Below, in pieces: positions 28,204 to 38,932 of a stretch of 64,000 nt of DNA. Each line of letters opens with the position of its first letter. Position 1 is the first letter of the stretch. The position numbers and the translations under genes were made by a program. Below the pieces are notes generated by a model. It made no database searches. It saw only the letters and a program-made list of their open reading frames with translations, and was not told the origin of the DNA. This DNA is from Bacteroidota bacterium (GTDB lineage: Bacteria > Bacteroidota > Bacteroidia > SXHM01), in NCBI GenBank assembly GCA_947478465.1, contig CANJWH010000003.1, positions 1-64,000 on the forward strand. Direction: 5' to 3'.

Positions 28204-28848
28204 TTGAAAAAAGCGTTCATCGTTATTTTCTCGGTTCTTTTTATTGACCAATTTTTAAAAATTTGGGTAAAGACCCACATGTTTTTAGGTCAGGAATATG
28301 AGTTTCTGGGCGGGAAATTTATCCTGCATTTTACAGAAAATAACGGAATGGCTTTTGGAATGGAGCTTGCGGGTGAATATGGAAAACTATTCCTCAGCGT
28401 TTTCCGCATTGCAGCAGTTGCAGGAATTGGCTGGTATCTTTATTTACTTATTAAAACCCAAGCACCTTCACTTGCCATCATCAGCATTGCATTGGTGTTT
28501 TCAGGTGCCATCGGAAATATTATTGACAGCGCTTTTTACGGAATGATATTCACAGAAAGCTATGGTGAAGTAGCAAAGGTTTTTCCACCCGAAGGTGGTT
28601 ATGCCGGTTTTCTGCACGGTAGGGTAGTGGACATGCTTTATTTCCCGATTATTGAAGGGCATTTCCCATCCTGGTTTCCAATTTGGGCAAACGAACATTT
28701 TTTATTTTTTCGTCCTGTTTTTAATATTTCCGATTCTGCTATTACTTGTGGAGTTGGGCTTATCCTTCTTTTTCAGAGAAAGTTTTTCATGACTAATGAA
28801 AACGGGAAACTTGTGAAAAAAATAGAAGAAAGTCAGTCAGAGAGTTAA
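28204..28848 (+). CDS. lspA: Lipoprotein signal peptidase (signal peptidase II)
   Basis: FIDQFLKIWVKTHM, TENNGMAFG, GAIGNIIDSAFYG, GRVVDMLYFP, FNISDSAITCG; TTG start. Confidence 0.94.
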   Translation: MKKAFIVIFSVLFIDQFLKIWVKTHMFLGQEYEFLGGKFILHFTENNGMAFGMELAGEYGKLFLSVFRIAAVAGIGWYLYLLIKTQAPSLAIISIALVFSGAIGNIIDSAFYGMIFTESYGEVAKVFPPEGGYAGFLHGRVVDMLYFPIIEGHFPSWFPIWANEHFLFFRPVFNISDSAITCGVGLILLFQRKFFMTNENGKLVKKIEESQSES

Positions 28849-30464
28849 CGTTCCGTTTTTTCTATTTTGTAAGAAATAGAAAATAAATTCTTTGGACTGA
28901 AACTTGCGCAAGGGCATCCATCTTCATGATAACCACCATCAGAGGTTGCTGAAAAATTCGCATACTTTTTAGGTATTTCTTCCATGCTATGCAAACGAAA
29001 AGCATTGCCCAAAGGATCATCAAGGCATCCGCCAATACCAACAGGAGTAAAGTCAATCATCATGTTGTTTATTAATTTTTTGGTAGCACGGTTGCAGGGA
29101 GAGTAATTGTCAACAATGTGCCCAAAAAGTTTGTCTACCCCATCTGCTTCCCAACCATGAGCTGAAATCCTGAATTTCTTGTCATGCGGAATGTAAAGTG
29201 TAAAAGCATTGTTGAACCTCCATTTGTGTTTTCTTGTTTTACCTAATCCGTTTTTCAGAATGTCTTTGCTTTTTGCAAAATCATTTAAAAAAATGAAATT
29301 TCCTCCAATGTCAACGAACATACGTATCTCAGCTTTGCCTAATGCCTCATGAAAACGATCAAAAATCAATTCATCGAGCGTTACTTTTATTTCATCAATT
29401 TCATAATCTGAAGGAACTCCTTGTCCTTCGTCCCAATATAAGTAAACAGTTTTTGCAAAAATCGCATCATCATTTACTGCGTTTGACTTCCATGGAATTT
29501 TTATGGTTATTGTTCCTTGTTTTGAATCAGTACTATATTCAACCGATTCATTGAAACTGTTCGGTTTCCTTTCCTTTACAATATATTTCAAAACTGAACT
29601 TTCAGAAGGTTTGGGCAAGACCTGTTTAATAGTAAAAACATAATCTTTAGAACTCATTTTTACCTTACGGACAAAAGCTTTTTGGTTTGCACGGTTATTA
29701 TCAAAAGCACCTCCATCACCACTGGCAAAAACATCAACACGTGTTGCGAATTTGTCAAGATTTTCTGTTCTGATTTTTTCGGGCAAAGCTCTTCTAATTG
29801 CCATCAGACGAGCAGGGTGGATTTCTGTTCCAGCCGGTGGATGTCCTCGGTCCCAAACCTTTATCCCTTCAACATGCACCCAATCACCCCAAGTTGGCCA
29901 GTTCCAGATAGTATCGCCTCGTTCATGCCCCGCACTGTAAAATCCACAACTTTTTCCTTGCCTGTTTAATTCAGCACAAATATTTCCTTTATTGCTTTGA
30001 GCTAATCCAGACTCCCATTCAATATGCATGATTTTGTTCCTTATTGTATCCCGGGTCCCATCAGGTTTTGTTTTCACATCATAAGAGAGCAATTTTTTGA
30101 AATTCTTATCGGGAATAAGATTAAATGAAAGATCATGTGTATAATGATAAATAGGTAAATCGCCTTCACTAACTGAAGGACGACCTGTTTCAGGCTCAAC
30201 TATTCCTTCTGCTACTGTAACGGAATCATATCCAACTGCAGGTCTCCATGTTGGGAATAATAAACCGATATCATGAATCTGCGTTACAAAAGGAATGGGA
30301 TGTATAGTATCGTAGCAAGGTTTGCAGCCATCTTCAGCTTCTTCTGAACTGTGGTGCATTTCAAATTCCTCTTCTTCGCCTTCATCAATATTCAGAAATT
30401 GAAATTGCTGGGCAAATGCAATTTGGTAAAGGAGAAAAAATAATGAAAGAAAAATAATCCTCAT
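28845..30464 (-). CDS. Secreted protein of unknown function
   Basis: Signal peptide MRIIFLSLFFLLYQIAFAQ; 539 aa; core WPTWGDWVHVEGIKVWDRGHPPAGTEIHPARLMAIRR. Confidence 0.7.
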   Translation of the reverse strand: MRIIFLSLFFLLYQIAFAQQFQFLNIDEGEEEEFEMHHSSEEAEDGCKPCYDTIHPIPFVTQIHDIGLLFPTWRPAVGYDSVTVAEGIVEPETGRPSVSEGDLPIYHYTHDLSFNLIPDKNFKKLLSYDVKTKPDGTRDTIRNKIMHIEWESGLAQSNKGNICAELNRQGKSCGFYSAGHERGDTIWNWPTWGDWVHVEGIKVWDRGHPPAGTEIHPARLMAIRRALPEKIRTENLDKFATRVDVFASGDGGAFDNNRANQKAFVRKVKMSSKDYVFTIKQVLPKPSESSVLKYIVKERKPNSFNESVEYSTDSKQGTITIKIPWKSNAVNDDAIFAKTVYLYWDEGQGVPSDYEIDEIKVTLDELIFDRFHEALGKAEIRMFVDIGGNFIFLNDFAKSKDILKNGLGKTRKHKWRFNNAFTLYIPHDKKFRISAHGWEADGVDKLFGHIVDNYSPCNRATKKLINNMMIDFTPVGIGGCLDDPLGNAFRLHSMEEIPKKYANFSATSDGGYHEDGCPCASFSPKNLFSISYKIEKTER

Positions 30465-30479
30465 TTCAGCTTGTGAATT

Positions 30480-31469
30480 TTAGAAAAGATTTTCTCTCTG
30501 AAGATATTCAGCAATCTGCACGGCATTGGTAGCAGCGCCTTTGCGAAGGTTATCAGAAACAATCCACATATTTAATGTATTAGCCTGGCTCTCGTCTCTG
30601 CGTAAACGACCAACAAAAACTTCGTCTCTGTTATGCGAATCAATCGGCATAGGATATTGTAGATTTTTAACATCATCTTTTACTATTATCCCAAAAGAAT
30701 TTGAAAGAATGTCACGTACTTCATTCAGGTCAAAATCATTTTCAAATTCTACATTTACTGCTTCGGAATGCCCGCCAATAACTGGAACGCGCACAGTGGT
30801 TGCTGTTACACGGATTGAATCATCCCCCATTATTTTTTTTGTCTCATTCACCATTTTCATTTCTTCTTTGGTATAACCATTTTCAAGAAAAACATCAATC
30901 TGCGGAATAATATTTAAGTCAATCGGATAAGCATAAGCCATTGGCCCCTGAATGCCATCACGCTCGTTGTAAAGCTGGTCAACCGCTTTTTTTCCGGTAC
31001 CTGTAACGCTTTGATAAGTGGAGACAACTACGCGTTTAATTTTGTATTTTTTGTGAAGCGGATTAAGTGCAACAACCATCTGAATTGTTGAGCAATTTGG
31101 GTTCGCAATGATTTTATCTGTTTTAGTTAAAACATGAGCATTTACTTCAGGAACGATTAATTTTTTTGTTGGATCCATGCGCCAAGCAGAAGAATTGTCA
31201 ATCACTGTTGAACCCACTTCAGCAAACTTTGGTGCCCACTCTAATGAAGTGCTTCCTCCTGCTGAGAAGATAGCAATATCAGGTTTCAAGGCAATAGCTT
31301 CTGCCATTCCAATCACTTTATAATTAGTCCCCTTAAAAGCAACTTCTTTTCCAACAGATTTTTCTGATGCTACAGGAAAAAACTCTGTTACAGGAAAACT
31401 TCTTTCCTCCAATACTTTCATCATTTGTGTTCCTACAAGGCCCGTGGAACCTACAACTGCTACTCTCAT
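30480..31469 (-). CDS. asd: Aspartate-semialdehyde dehydrogenase
   Basis: MRVAVVGSTGLVGTQMMKVLEER, ANPNCSTIQMVVAL, STYQSVTGTGKKAVDQL, VGRLRRDES. Confidence 0.96.
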   Translation of the reverse strand: MRVAVVGSTGLVGTQMMKVLEERSFPVTEFFPVASEKSVGKEVAFKGTNYKVIGMAEAIALKPDIAIFSAGGSTSLEWAPKFAEVGSTVIDNSSAWRMDPTKKLIVPEVNAHVLTKTDKIIANPNCSTIQMVVALNPLHKKYKIKRVVVSTYQSVTGTGKKAVDQLYNERDGIQGPMAYAYPIDLNIIPQIDVFLENGYTKEEMKMVNETKKIMGDDSIRVTATTVRVPVIGGHSEAVNVEFENDFDLNEVRDILSNSFGIIVKDDVKNLQYPMPIDSHNRDEVFVGRLRRDESQANTLNMWIVSDNLRKGAATNAVQIAEYLQRENLF

Positions 31470-31721
31470 TAGTTAATATGTAATTACGTTTTTAAATAAA
31501 ATTTGCCAAAAATACTACAAATAAAAACTGATTTATTTACACATGTACATTTATTAATCAACAATTCTCAACAAGATTTAAATTGTCATGCAGAGACTTT
31601 TATCCTATAAAATTTCATTTTTTCATGACGAGTTAAAATATTTTATATCTTGCCGCTCCTTTTTCCAAAAAAAAGTGATAAAAATCATATAGAAAAGGTA
31701 ATAAAACATTTACAAAAAGCA

Positions 31722-34700
31722 ATGAAAAAAATCTACTATTATTTATCCGTTTTAATCATTTCTCTATTAACCCTGAACAGCTTTGAAACCCAGGCTCAGT
31801 GCGCAAAGTCAATTTTTCAGGCTGCTAACCTTGGAGCACCACCTTGTGGAGGTGCCTATGCACAAACAAGTCTGGGAAGTGGAGAGTTTGTGTCACTTTC
31901 AGTTGTTGCAGGAGCTCAATACTGCATCAGTACTTGCGGATCTACTTGGAATACTCAACTGACAGGTTATAACGGAGGTAGTGCTGTTTTCTTTAATGAT
32001 AATAATGGGTTTGATTGTAATCCTTCACAGCAGGCAAGTATTCAGTGGATAGCAACTTTTACCGGAACATTGGATGTTATGGTAAACAAAAGCAATTGTC
32101 TTGGATACCAGGGCGGAGGTACTGCAAACTCGGCTATTCTGCAATATAAGCAATGCTCTCCTACCATTACATCTTCTTCTGCTGATTTATGCACAGGACA
32201 ATGCGTAACTTTAACAGCAGATCAGGCAGGCGGAACATGGAGCGTATCGCCAAATAATGGAAGTTTTAATAGCCCCCCTCAATTTTGTCCGACAGCACTT
32301 GGTGTTTATACTATTTCTTATACTCTAGCGGCATGTACAGTCACTCAGATAATCAATGTCATTACTCCTTCTATAGACCCTACGTCTGCAATTTCAAATC
32401 CATCTTCGGTTTGTCCGGGAGGAACAGCAGCAGTTTCAGTTATTGGAGGGTCCTTAGGAACAAATGCTCAATGGGTGTGGTATGCCGGAGGATGCGGAGT
32501 TGGAGCTCCGATAGGAACGGGAGCTACACTTAGTGGAAGTCCAGCTAATACTTCAACATATTACGTTCGAGCAGAAGGTGGTTGTTTATCTACTGCTTGC
32601 GCAAGTGTAACCGTTCCAGTTAATACATTATCAACTGACCCTGTTTCTGTTACCGCATCAAATACAACAATTTGCCAAGGAACTTCTACTACATTAACTG
32701 TAAATGGCGGTTCTTTAGGAAGTGCTTCCAACTGGTTTTGGTATAATGGTGCCTGCGGAGGTGTCCTTGTAGGTTCAGGTTCTTCTATAACAGTAAATCC
32801 GCTCTCTTCAACTACATATTACGTTCGAGCAGAAGGCCCTTGCAATACTACAAATTGTGTAAGCATTGCCGTCAACGTATTTTCAGCACCTCAGGTTGGT
32901 TTTAATTATATAACAACACCTTCTGCCTGCGGGGCGTCTGATGGAAGTATATCTGTTTTTGGTGGTGGTGGCACACCTCCATATAACTGGACTTTGAACG
33001 GAGCTCCATCTTCAACAATTATGAACAATTTGAGTGCAGGTCCTTATATTATTCAGGCAATTGATCAAAATGGTTGCAGTGATGTTGTTTCTGTATCCAT
33101 GAATGATCCAGGTGCTACACCTGCAACAGTTGTTTCTTCTGATCAGGACAATATTATTTGTCAAGGTGATTATGTTACATTCACTGCAAGTGGATCATAC
33201 CTATATACTTATTATGTAAATGGAGTTCCTGTATCTACATCAAATCCATGGACAACCAATACATTAAATAACGGGGACATAGTTCATGTGCAGGCGCTTG
33301 ATTTCAACTTCTGCTCCTTTACAACACTTGGTATTACTATGACAGTAAATCCCAATCCAACTATTACTATGTCTTCTAACAACCCGTCACAATGCGGTTT
33401 GAATGATGGAGATGCTTCTGGACTAGTATCAGGAGGATTACCCCCATATACTTATTCATGGTCGCATGATGTTAATGAAACATCATCTGCTGCTTACAAT
33501 TTGGTTGCCGGTGCTTATTTCCTTACTGTAAGCGATCAAAATGGTTGCTCTGATCAGGCTGTTGCTGCACTTAGTGACCCTGGAGCAGCTCCTGTTTCTC
33601 TTACCAGCAGCGATCAAGACAGCATGATTTGTTCCGGTGAAAATGTTGATTTTACAGCAACAGGTTCAGTTGACTATACTTTCTATCAAAGCGGTCCGAT
33701 TGTTCAGGGTCCAGGAACAAATAACATTTACTCAACCACAGGATTAGTTGATGGTGATATTGTAATTGCAACAGGAACTGACGCTAATGGATGTACTGCA
33801 ACAAGTAATTATTTTACAACTGCAGTTCTTCCAGGTCCAAACGTAGTATTGGTTAGTAGTGATATTGATAACACTATTTGTATAGGTCAATCAATTACCT
33901 ACACTGCAACAGGAGCCTTGTTTTATCAGTTTTTCATAAATGGTGTTTCTCAGGGACCTCCGGGGTCAAATGATGTTTATCAATCAAACACATGGACTCA
34001 TGGAGATGTAATTTATGTTGAAGGAACAGATGCAAACCATTGTATTGTTGCCAGCGCGCAAATTACTATTACTGTTAATCCTCCACCAACTGTTTCTATA
34101 ACTGCTCAGCAAGACCCAACAAGTTGCGGTGCTCAGGATGGTTTGGTTATTGTAACTGCTGCAGGCGGAACATCACCTTACAACTACGTATGGAATCAAG
34201 ATGTTACACATACTACCTACGCAGATGCTCCTAATATTACCGGAGTTTATGCTGGACCTTACCATGTTGAAGTAACTGATGCATCAGGTTGTTCTGCTGA
34301 TGTTACTGCTTCATTAAGCGATGTAGGTTCATCTCCTGTAACATTAACAAGCAGCGATAATGATGGAGTAATTTGTGAGGGAGAGACTGTAACATTTACA
34401 GGAACAGGAGCTACTACATATGTTTTCTATATTGATGGAGTGGTAGCAAGTACTAATAATCCATTTACAACAAGTACTCTTCAAGATGGACAAGGTATAG
34501 CTGTGGTTGGACTTGATACAGCACTCTGTGCTGCTACGAGCTCAGCTATTGATTATGTTGTTAACCCAACTCCTTTTATTCAGATGGGAGTGGTTACTCC
34601 TCCATCTGCATGTGGGTTAAGTGATGGAAGCATTACTACCAATACATATGGTGGAACCTTGCCTTACAACTGGACTTGGAACGGAGGGTTACCAAATGCT

Positions 34701-36251
34701 GAGGATATTACAGGAATTCCTGCAGGTTCGTACACAGTAATTGTAACAGATTTTAATGGTTGTTCAGATCAGGTTAGTGCTTCCATAAGTGATATTGGAG
34801 CTCCGCTAGCTACCATTTTTGCCAGCGACCCAGATCTTCTTATCTGTGAAAATGATACAATTGACTTCCTTGGTGTAGGCACAGGAGGCGTATCACCGTA
34901 TACATTTAATTTCTTTTTAAATGGCCCACCCGCAATACCGGGAGCACCTGATACATACTCTGCATCAACACTTGCAGATAATGACGTTGTAGCGGTAACC
35001 GTAACAGACGCTAATGGGTGTACCGGAACATCACAATCCCTTACATTCTCTGTAACGCAAACCATTGTTCCTTCATTTGCCAGTGCATTTGCGGATGTTT
35101 GCGAAAACATTGACCAACTAATGTTGCCCGGTTTAGCAGGTGAAAGCCCAAGTGGTGGTGAATTTAGTACCGACTATAATGGAATAGAAATTACCAGTGA
35201 CTTATTCTTCCCTTATGGCATTGGTGATGGAACTCACCCGATTACCTATACAGTTGATAACGGAAACGGCTGCTTTACATCAGTAACACAAGATATCAAT
35301 GTTATAGCAAGCCCTGTTGTTGATTTGGGAGCAGATTTTGCAGTTTGCGACTCGGCAATTATCGTTGCTCCGGGTGGTTATGTGAATTATGATTGGTTCC
35401 CATCTGACTTGGTTTTATTAGATGACTCTACAGTTTTAATCTACAACTCTGCAAACGTTTCGGTTGATGTCACAGACGTTAATGGTTGTATAGGAACTGG
35501 AGAGATTGGAGCAGTTATAAATCACCCTCCAATTCTTGAAATTGTTACTTCACCAGCAAATGCACCTACTGAAATCTGTATGGGTGATACCGTTACACTT
35601 TGTGTGGTTGGAAATTGGGCTACTATTACATGGAGTACAGGTTCTTCTAATGTTTCCTGTATTGATGTTTATCAAAACAGTAATATTGGTGTGTCTGCAG
35701 AAGATCCAAACGGTTGTGCTGACGAAATCCTGCAAGGTCAGGGAGTTGTAGTTACCGTTCACAATCCAATGCCTGTTGTTACTGTTATTCAGGATGAATT
35801 CCAAAGCTCAGGTGGTTTTGTATCTTACCAGTGGTTCTTAAATGGTGACTCAATATTGACTAATGGTAACTTCCAGACTTACCATGCTACTGAAAGTGGT
35901 AATTACTATGTGCAGGTTACAGATCAATGGGGTTGTGTTGGTCAATCATCAGTTATTGAACACACTTGCGTTTGCGTTGGTATTGAAGAAAATGAGTTGA
36001 ACTACAACCTGAATATCTTCCCGAACCCAACCAATGGAGTATTCACAATGAATGTAGGTTTTGATTTACCTGTTAATATGCGTTTAGAGTTGACCAACAT
36101 ACTTGGTCAGCCTGTAATTAATGTTGAAGATGTGAAGAATACTCAAAATCTTCGCAGAGATTATAACCTGAACCATTTGGCACAAGGTGTATACATCTTT
36201 ACTATCAGAACGGGTGAGCAGACTATTGTTCGCAGAGTTGTGAAGAACTAA
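31722..36251 (+). CDS. Giant secreted multidomain protein with SprB-like/Ig-like repeats and T9SS type A sorting domain
   Basis: Start trimmed from TTG 31650 to ATG 31722; repeated SACGxxDGSI...GGTxPYNWTW...GCSD and SSDxDxxICxGxxVTFTATG modules; C-term NLNIFPNPTNGVFTMNV...GVYIFTIRTGEQTIVRRVVKN. Confidence 0.9.
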   Translation: MKKIYYYLSVLIISLLTLNSFETQAQCAKSIFQAANLGAPPCGGAYAQTSLGSGEFVSLSVVAGAQYCISTCGSTWNTQLTGYNGGSAVFFNDNNGFDCNPSQQASIQWIATFTGTLDVMVNKSNCLGYQGGGTANSAILQYKQCSPTITSSSADLCTGQCVTLTADQAGGTWSVSPNNGSFNSPPQFCPTALGVYTISYTLAACTVTQIINVITPSIDPTSAISNPSSVCPGGTAAVSVIGGSLGTNAQWVWYAGGCGVGAPIGTGATLSGSPANTSTYYVRAEGGCLSTACASVTVPVNTLSTDPVSVTASNTTICQGTSTTLTVNGGSLGSASNWFWYNGACGGVLVGSGSSITVNPLSSTTYYVRAEGPCNTTNCVSIAVNVFSAPQVGFNYITTPSACGASDGSISVFGGGGTPPYNWTLNGAPSSTIMNNLSAGPYIIQAIDQNGCSDVVSVSMNDPGATPATVVSSDQDNIICQGDYVTFTASGSYLYTYYVNGVPVSTSNPWTTNTLNNGDIVHVQALDFNFCSFTTLGITMTVNPNPTITMSSNNPSQCGLNDGDASGLVSGGLPPYTYSWSHDVNETSSAAYNLVAGAYFLTVSDQNGCSDQAVAALSDPGAAPVSLTSSDQDSMICSGENVDFTATGSVDYTFYQSGPIVQGPGTNNIYSTTGLVDGDIVIATGTDANGCTATSNYFTTAVLPGPNVVLVSSDIDNTICIGQSITYTATGALFYQFFINGVSQGPPGSNDVYQSNTWTHGDVIYVEGTDANHCIVASAQITITVNPPPTVSITAQQDPTSCGAQDGLVIVTAAGGTSPYNYVWNQDVTHTTYADAPNITGVYAGPYHVEVTDASGCSADVTASLSDVGSSPVTLTSSDNDGVICEGETVTFTGTGATTYVFYIDGVVASTNNPFTTSTLQDGQGIAVVGLDTALCAATSSAIDYVVNPTPFIQMGVVTPPSACGLSDGSITTNTYGGTLPYNWTWNGGLPNAEDITGIPAGSYTVIVTDFNGCSDQVSASISDIGAPLATIFASDPDLLICENDTIDFLGVGTGGVSPYTFNFFLNGPPAIPGAPDTYSASTLADNDVVAVTVTDANGCTGTSQSLTFSVTQTIVPSFASAFADVCENIDQLMLPGLAGESPSGGEFSTDYNGIEITSDLFFPYGIGDGTHPITYTVDNGNGCFTSVTQDINVIASPVVDLGADFAVCDSAIIVAPGGYVNYDWFPSDLVLLDDSTVLIYNSANVSVDVTDVNGCIGTGEIGAVINHPPILEIVTSPANAPTEICMGDTVTLCVVGNWATITWSTGSSNVSCIDVYQNSNIGVSAEDPNGCADEILQGQGVVVTVHNPMPVVTVIQDEFQSSGGFVSYQWFLNGDSILTNGNFQTYHATESGNYYVQVTDQWGCVGQSSVIEHTCVCVGIEENELNYNLNIFPNPTNGVFTMNVGFDLPVNMRLELTNILGQPVINVEDVKNTQNLRRDYNLNHLAQGVYIFTIRTGEQTIVRRVVKN

Positions 36252-36275
36252 GTTTATTAAATTGAATTAAACAAG

Positions 36276-36310
36276 AGAGGCTTGTTTTGCAAAGGCAAAA
36301 CAAGCCTCTT
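36276..36310 (+). terminator. Intrinsic-terminator-like hairpin after the giant T9SS gene
   Basis: AGAGGCTTGTTTTGC-AAAG-GCAAAACAAGCCTCT, followed by TTTG. Confidence 0.75.
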
Positions 36311-36316
36311 TGATTT

Positions 36317-38068
36317 ATGAGAGTGGTGAATAAATTTTTTTCAGGTCTTATTGTTGCAATGTTTGCGCTGATTACTGGGTGTGCAAATATCGTTACACCT
36401 TCCGGTGGTGATAAAGACATAGCGCCACCTAAAATTCTGCAACTTGTTCCCGAAAATCAAAGCTTGAATTTTAGCTCTAAATCATTTGTTATTTCGTTTA
36501 ATGAGTTTGTTCAATTAAACGATATAAGTTCTCAGTTGATTGTTTCGCCTCCGTTGAAATCGTTGCCGGAATTTATAGTCAAAGGCAAAAATGTGATTGT
36601 AAAATTCAATGAAGCGTTGTTGCCTAACACAACCTATACCATGAATTTCGGGAGCGCTATTCGCGATATCAACGAAAATAATCCGCTTGAAGGATTTACG
36701 TATGTTTTTTCTACAGGTAGTTTTATTGATTCTCTTTCATTGAAAGGCTCGGTGAGAAATGCCTTAACACTTGAGAATGAGAAAGAGGTATTGGTTTTAT
36801 TGTATGAAGAAAATACCGATTCTATTCCTTTCCTCAAGCTACCTTATTACTATGCAAAAACAGACGGTTCAGGAATTTTCGCCTTGGATAATCTGAAGTC
36901 AGGGAAATTTAAAGTAGTGGCACTCAAGGATGAGAATTCAAGTTTTCTATACGATGATTTCGATAAAGAAAGAATAGGTTTTGTTGATACTTTGGTTTCA
37001 CCTTATTTTATTGAAAAAGCAAAACCTGAAAAAGCAGACAGTCTGAAATCGGATTCTATTCCTGTTGCTAAAGCAGATACGATCTCTAAAGAAATGGGAA
37101 TGAAAAAATCAGGCGAAAAAACTTTATCGCTTTATATTTTCAAAGAAGAAAAGAGTAAGCAGTATTTCAAAAAGGCATACTGTGAGTATTACGGCAAATT
37201 GGTTTTTATTTTCAATAAAAAACCGGAAGAGCTGGTACTAAACACACTTAATACTTCTTTTAAAAAAGAATGGAATATTCAGGAGCAAAGCGTAACAGGT
37301 GATACTGTTATTGTTTGGTTAAGTGATGTGGAAATGGATAGCCTTAAGCTCGAAATATCTGACAAAGGAACTGTTCTTGACACCGTTGAGCTTGCTCTGA
37401 AAAAACGCAATGATAAAATTGAGACACAAGGTGGTTCATCAAAAGGCGCAAAAAAGACAGCACCCTTCAAGTTGCTAATAGAACAAAGCAAAGCCGCTTT
37501 AATCCATAATGCCGCCAAAGATTTTTACATCACCTTCAATCATCCTGTAAAAGATTATGTGATTGAAAATTTAATGCTGAAAGAAGATAGTCTTCCAGTA
37601 AAATTTGTTCTTGATTCAAAAGACCCGGCATTAAGAAAATACCTAATTCGTTATAAATGGAAAGAGGAGAAAAAGTATGAACTCTTTTTGCCGCCCTCAA
37701 CAGTTACCGATATTTTTGACTTAAAAAACGACAGTATAAAAATCAATTTTACTACACAGGCAAAAACCTATTTTGGCAATGTTCAGTTCATCCTGAAAGC
37801 TAAACCTGAAAATTATATCCTGCAATTAACGGATGACAAGAATAACATCGTTTTTGAAAAGCCTGCAACAGGCAACGACAAATTTTCTGTTGAAGGATTA
37901 GACCCCAAAAGCTACAACTTGCGCTTAGTGGTTGATGAAAATAACAACGGCAAATGGGACACCGGAAACTATTTGCAGAAACGTCAAGCCGAAAAAATTA
38001 TCCTCTACCCCAAAAAAGTAACTGTCCGCAGCAATTGGGATGTTGAAGTGGAATGGGAGGTAAAATAA
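36317..38068 (+). CDS. Lipoprotein with Ig-like (Big_5/SbsA-type) domain
   Basis: MFALITGCANIVTPSGGDKDIAPPKILQLVPENQSLNFSSKSFVISFNEFVQL. Confidence 0.8.
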   Translation: MRVVNKFFSGLIVAMFALITGCANIVTPSGGDKDIAPPKILQLVPENQSLNFSSKSFVISFNEFVQLNDISSQLIVSPPLKSLPEFIVKGKNVIVKFNEALLPNTTYTMNFGSAIRDINENNPLEGFTYVFSTGSFIDSLSLKGSVRNALTLENEKEVLVLLYEENTDSIPFLKLPYYYAKTDGSGIFALDNLKSGKFKVVALKDENSSFLYDDFDKERIGFVDTLVSPYFIEKAKPEKADSLKSDSIPVAKADTISKEMGMKKSGEKTLSLYIFKEEKSKQYFKKAYCEYYGKLVFIFNKKPEELVLNTLNTSFKKEWNIQEQSVTGDTVIVWLSDVEMDSLKLEISDKGTVLDTVELALKKRNDKIETQGGSSKGAKKTAPFKLLIEQSKAALIHNAAKDFYITFNHPVKDYVIENLMLKEDSLPVKFVLDSKDPALRKYLIRYKWKEEKKYELFLPPSTVTDIFDLKNDSIKINFTTQAKTYFGNVQFILKAKPENYILQLTDDKNNIVFEKPATGNDKFSVEGLDPKSYNLRLVVDENNNGKWDTGNYLQKRQAEKIILYPKKVTVRSNWDVEVEWEVK

Positions 38069-38073
38069 AAACC

Positions 38074-38082
38074 TATCTTTGC
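38074..38082 (+). promoter_or_regulatory. -7 motif TATCTTTGC
   Basis: Exact TAnnTTTGC, 13 nt upstream of the 38096 start. Confidence 0.45.
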
Positions 38083-38095
38083 TCGCTCAAAAAAA

Positions 38096-38788
38096 ATGAA
38101 TATGAAGAAACTATTTATACTTACCGCCTCTTTTATTTTTGCATTATCAGCCATTGCATCTCCTCCTGACAGCACTGTTACAAAGAAAAAACCTGCTGCA
38201 GCCAAAGACCGCATTTTAATAGGTGCAGGTTTTGCAAACTGGTTGAATGCACCTGCAGGTGTAAATGTAAAATTTGCAGGTAGCCGCAGTTTTGATGCAG
38301 CCGTTATGTACGACCAGCCGCTAGGCACCAGCCCCATCAGCCTTGCTCTTGGTCTTGGTTTCTCGGCACAAAATATTTCTTCTAACGCACAGTTTAAAGA
38401 CACTTTAGGTGTTACATCACTCGCTCCTTATGCTGATTCAGTTTACAGCGATATCAAACGTAACAAAATCTCTATGAGCTACCTTACTGTTCCTTTTGAA
38501 TTACGGTTCCGCTCAAAACCTGATAAAGCATATCGCAGATGGAATGTAGCAGCTGGTTTTAAGTTTGGCCTTTTGGTGCAAAGCCACAGTAAATATCAGG
38601 ATAGCAATGTTAAAACAAAATCATACCCTGTTGATAACCTCAATCTATTAAACTACGGTCCAACCTTTCGTTTTGGTTACGGACAGGTTTCACTTTATGG
38701 CTACTACGCCCTTTCAAATGTATTTGAAAACGGCAAAGGTCCCTGGGTTACACCTTTCAACTTTGGATTGGTGTTAGCACCGTTCTAA
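38096..38788 (+). CDS. Outer-membrane beta-barrel-like protein
   Basis: Signal peptide; porin-like strands; FRFGYGQVSLYGYYALSNVFENG. Confidence 0.7.
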   Translation: MNMKKLFILTASFIFALSAIASPPDSTVTKKKPAAAKDRILIGAGFANWLNAPAGVNVKFAGSRSFDAAVMYDQPLGTSPISLALGLGFSAQNISSNAQFKDTLGVTSLAPYADSVYSDIKRNKISMSYLTVPFELRFRSKPDKAYRRWNVAAGFKFGLLVQSHSKYQDSNVKTKSYPVDNLNLLNYGPTFRFGYGQVSLYGYYALSNVFENGKGPWVTPFNFGLVLAPF

Positions 38789-38885
38789 GTAAGTTGGATT
38801 TTTAAAAATAAATGAAGCTATAAGGTAACTCTGTTATCTCTGGCACACCTATTGCCTAAATCTCTGCGCTGAAAAGAAAAAATTC

Positions 38886-38894
38886 TACCTTTGA
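38886..38894 (+). promoter_or_regulatory. -7 motif TACCTTTGA upstream of the OmpH-like gene
   Basis: Matches TAnnTTTG; overlaps the ORF-track extension, supporting start 38933. Confidence 0.4.
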
Positions 38895-38932
38895 CATCCC
38901 TAAAAAAAATAAACCAACATAAAAGAACGAAC

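Noticed and set aside
31722-36251. Repetitive sequence considered as a possible CRISPR or satellite array
   Set aside because: Repeats are divergent, in-frame protein-domain repeats within one long ORF, without conserved short direct repeats and unique spacers.
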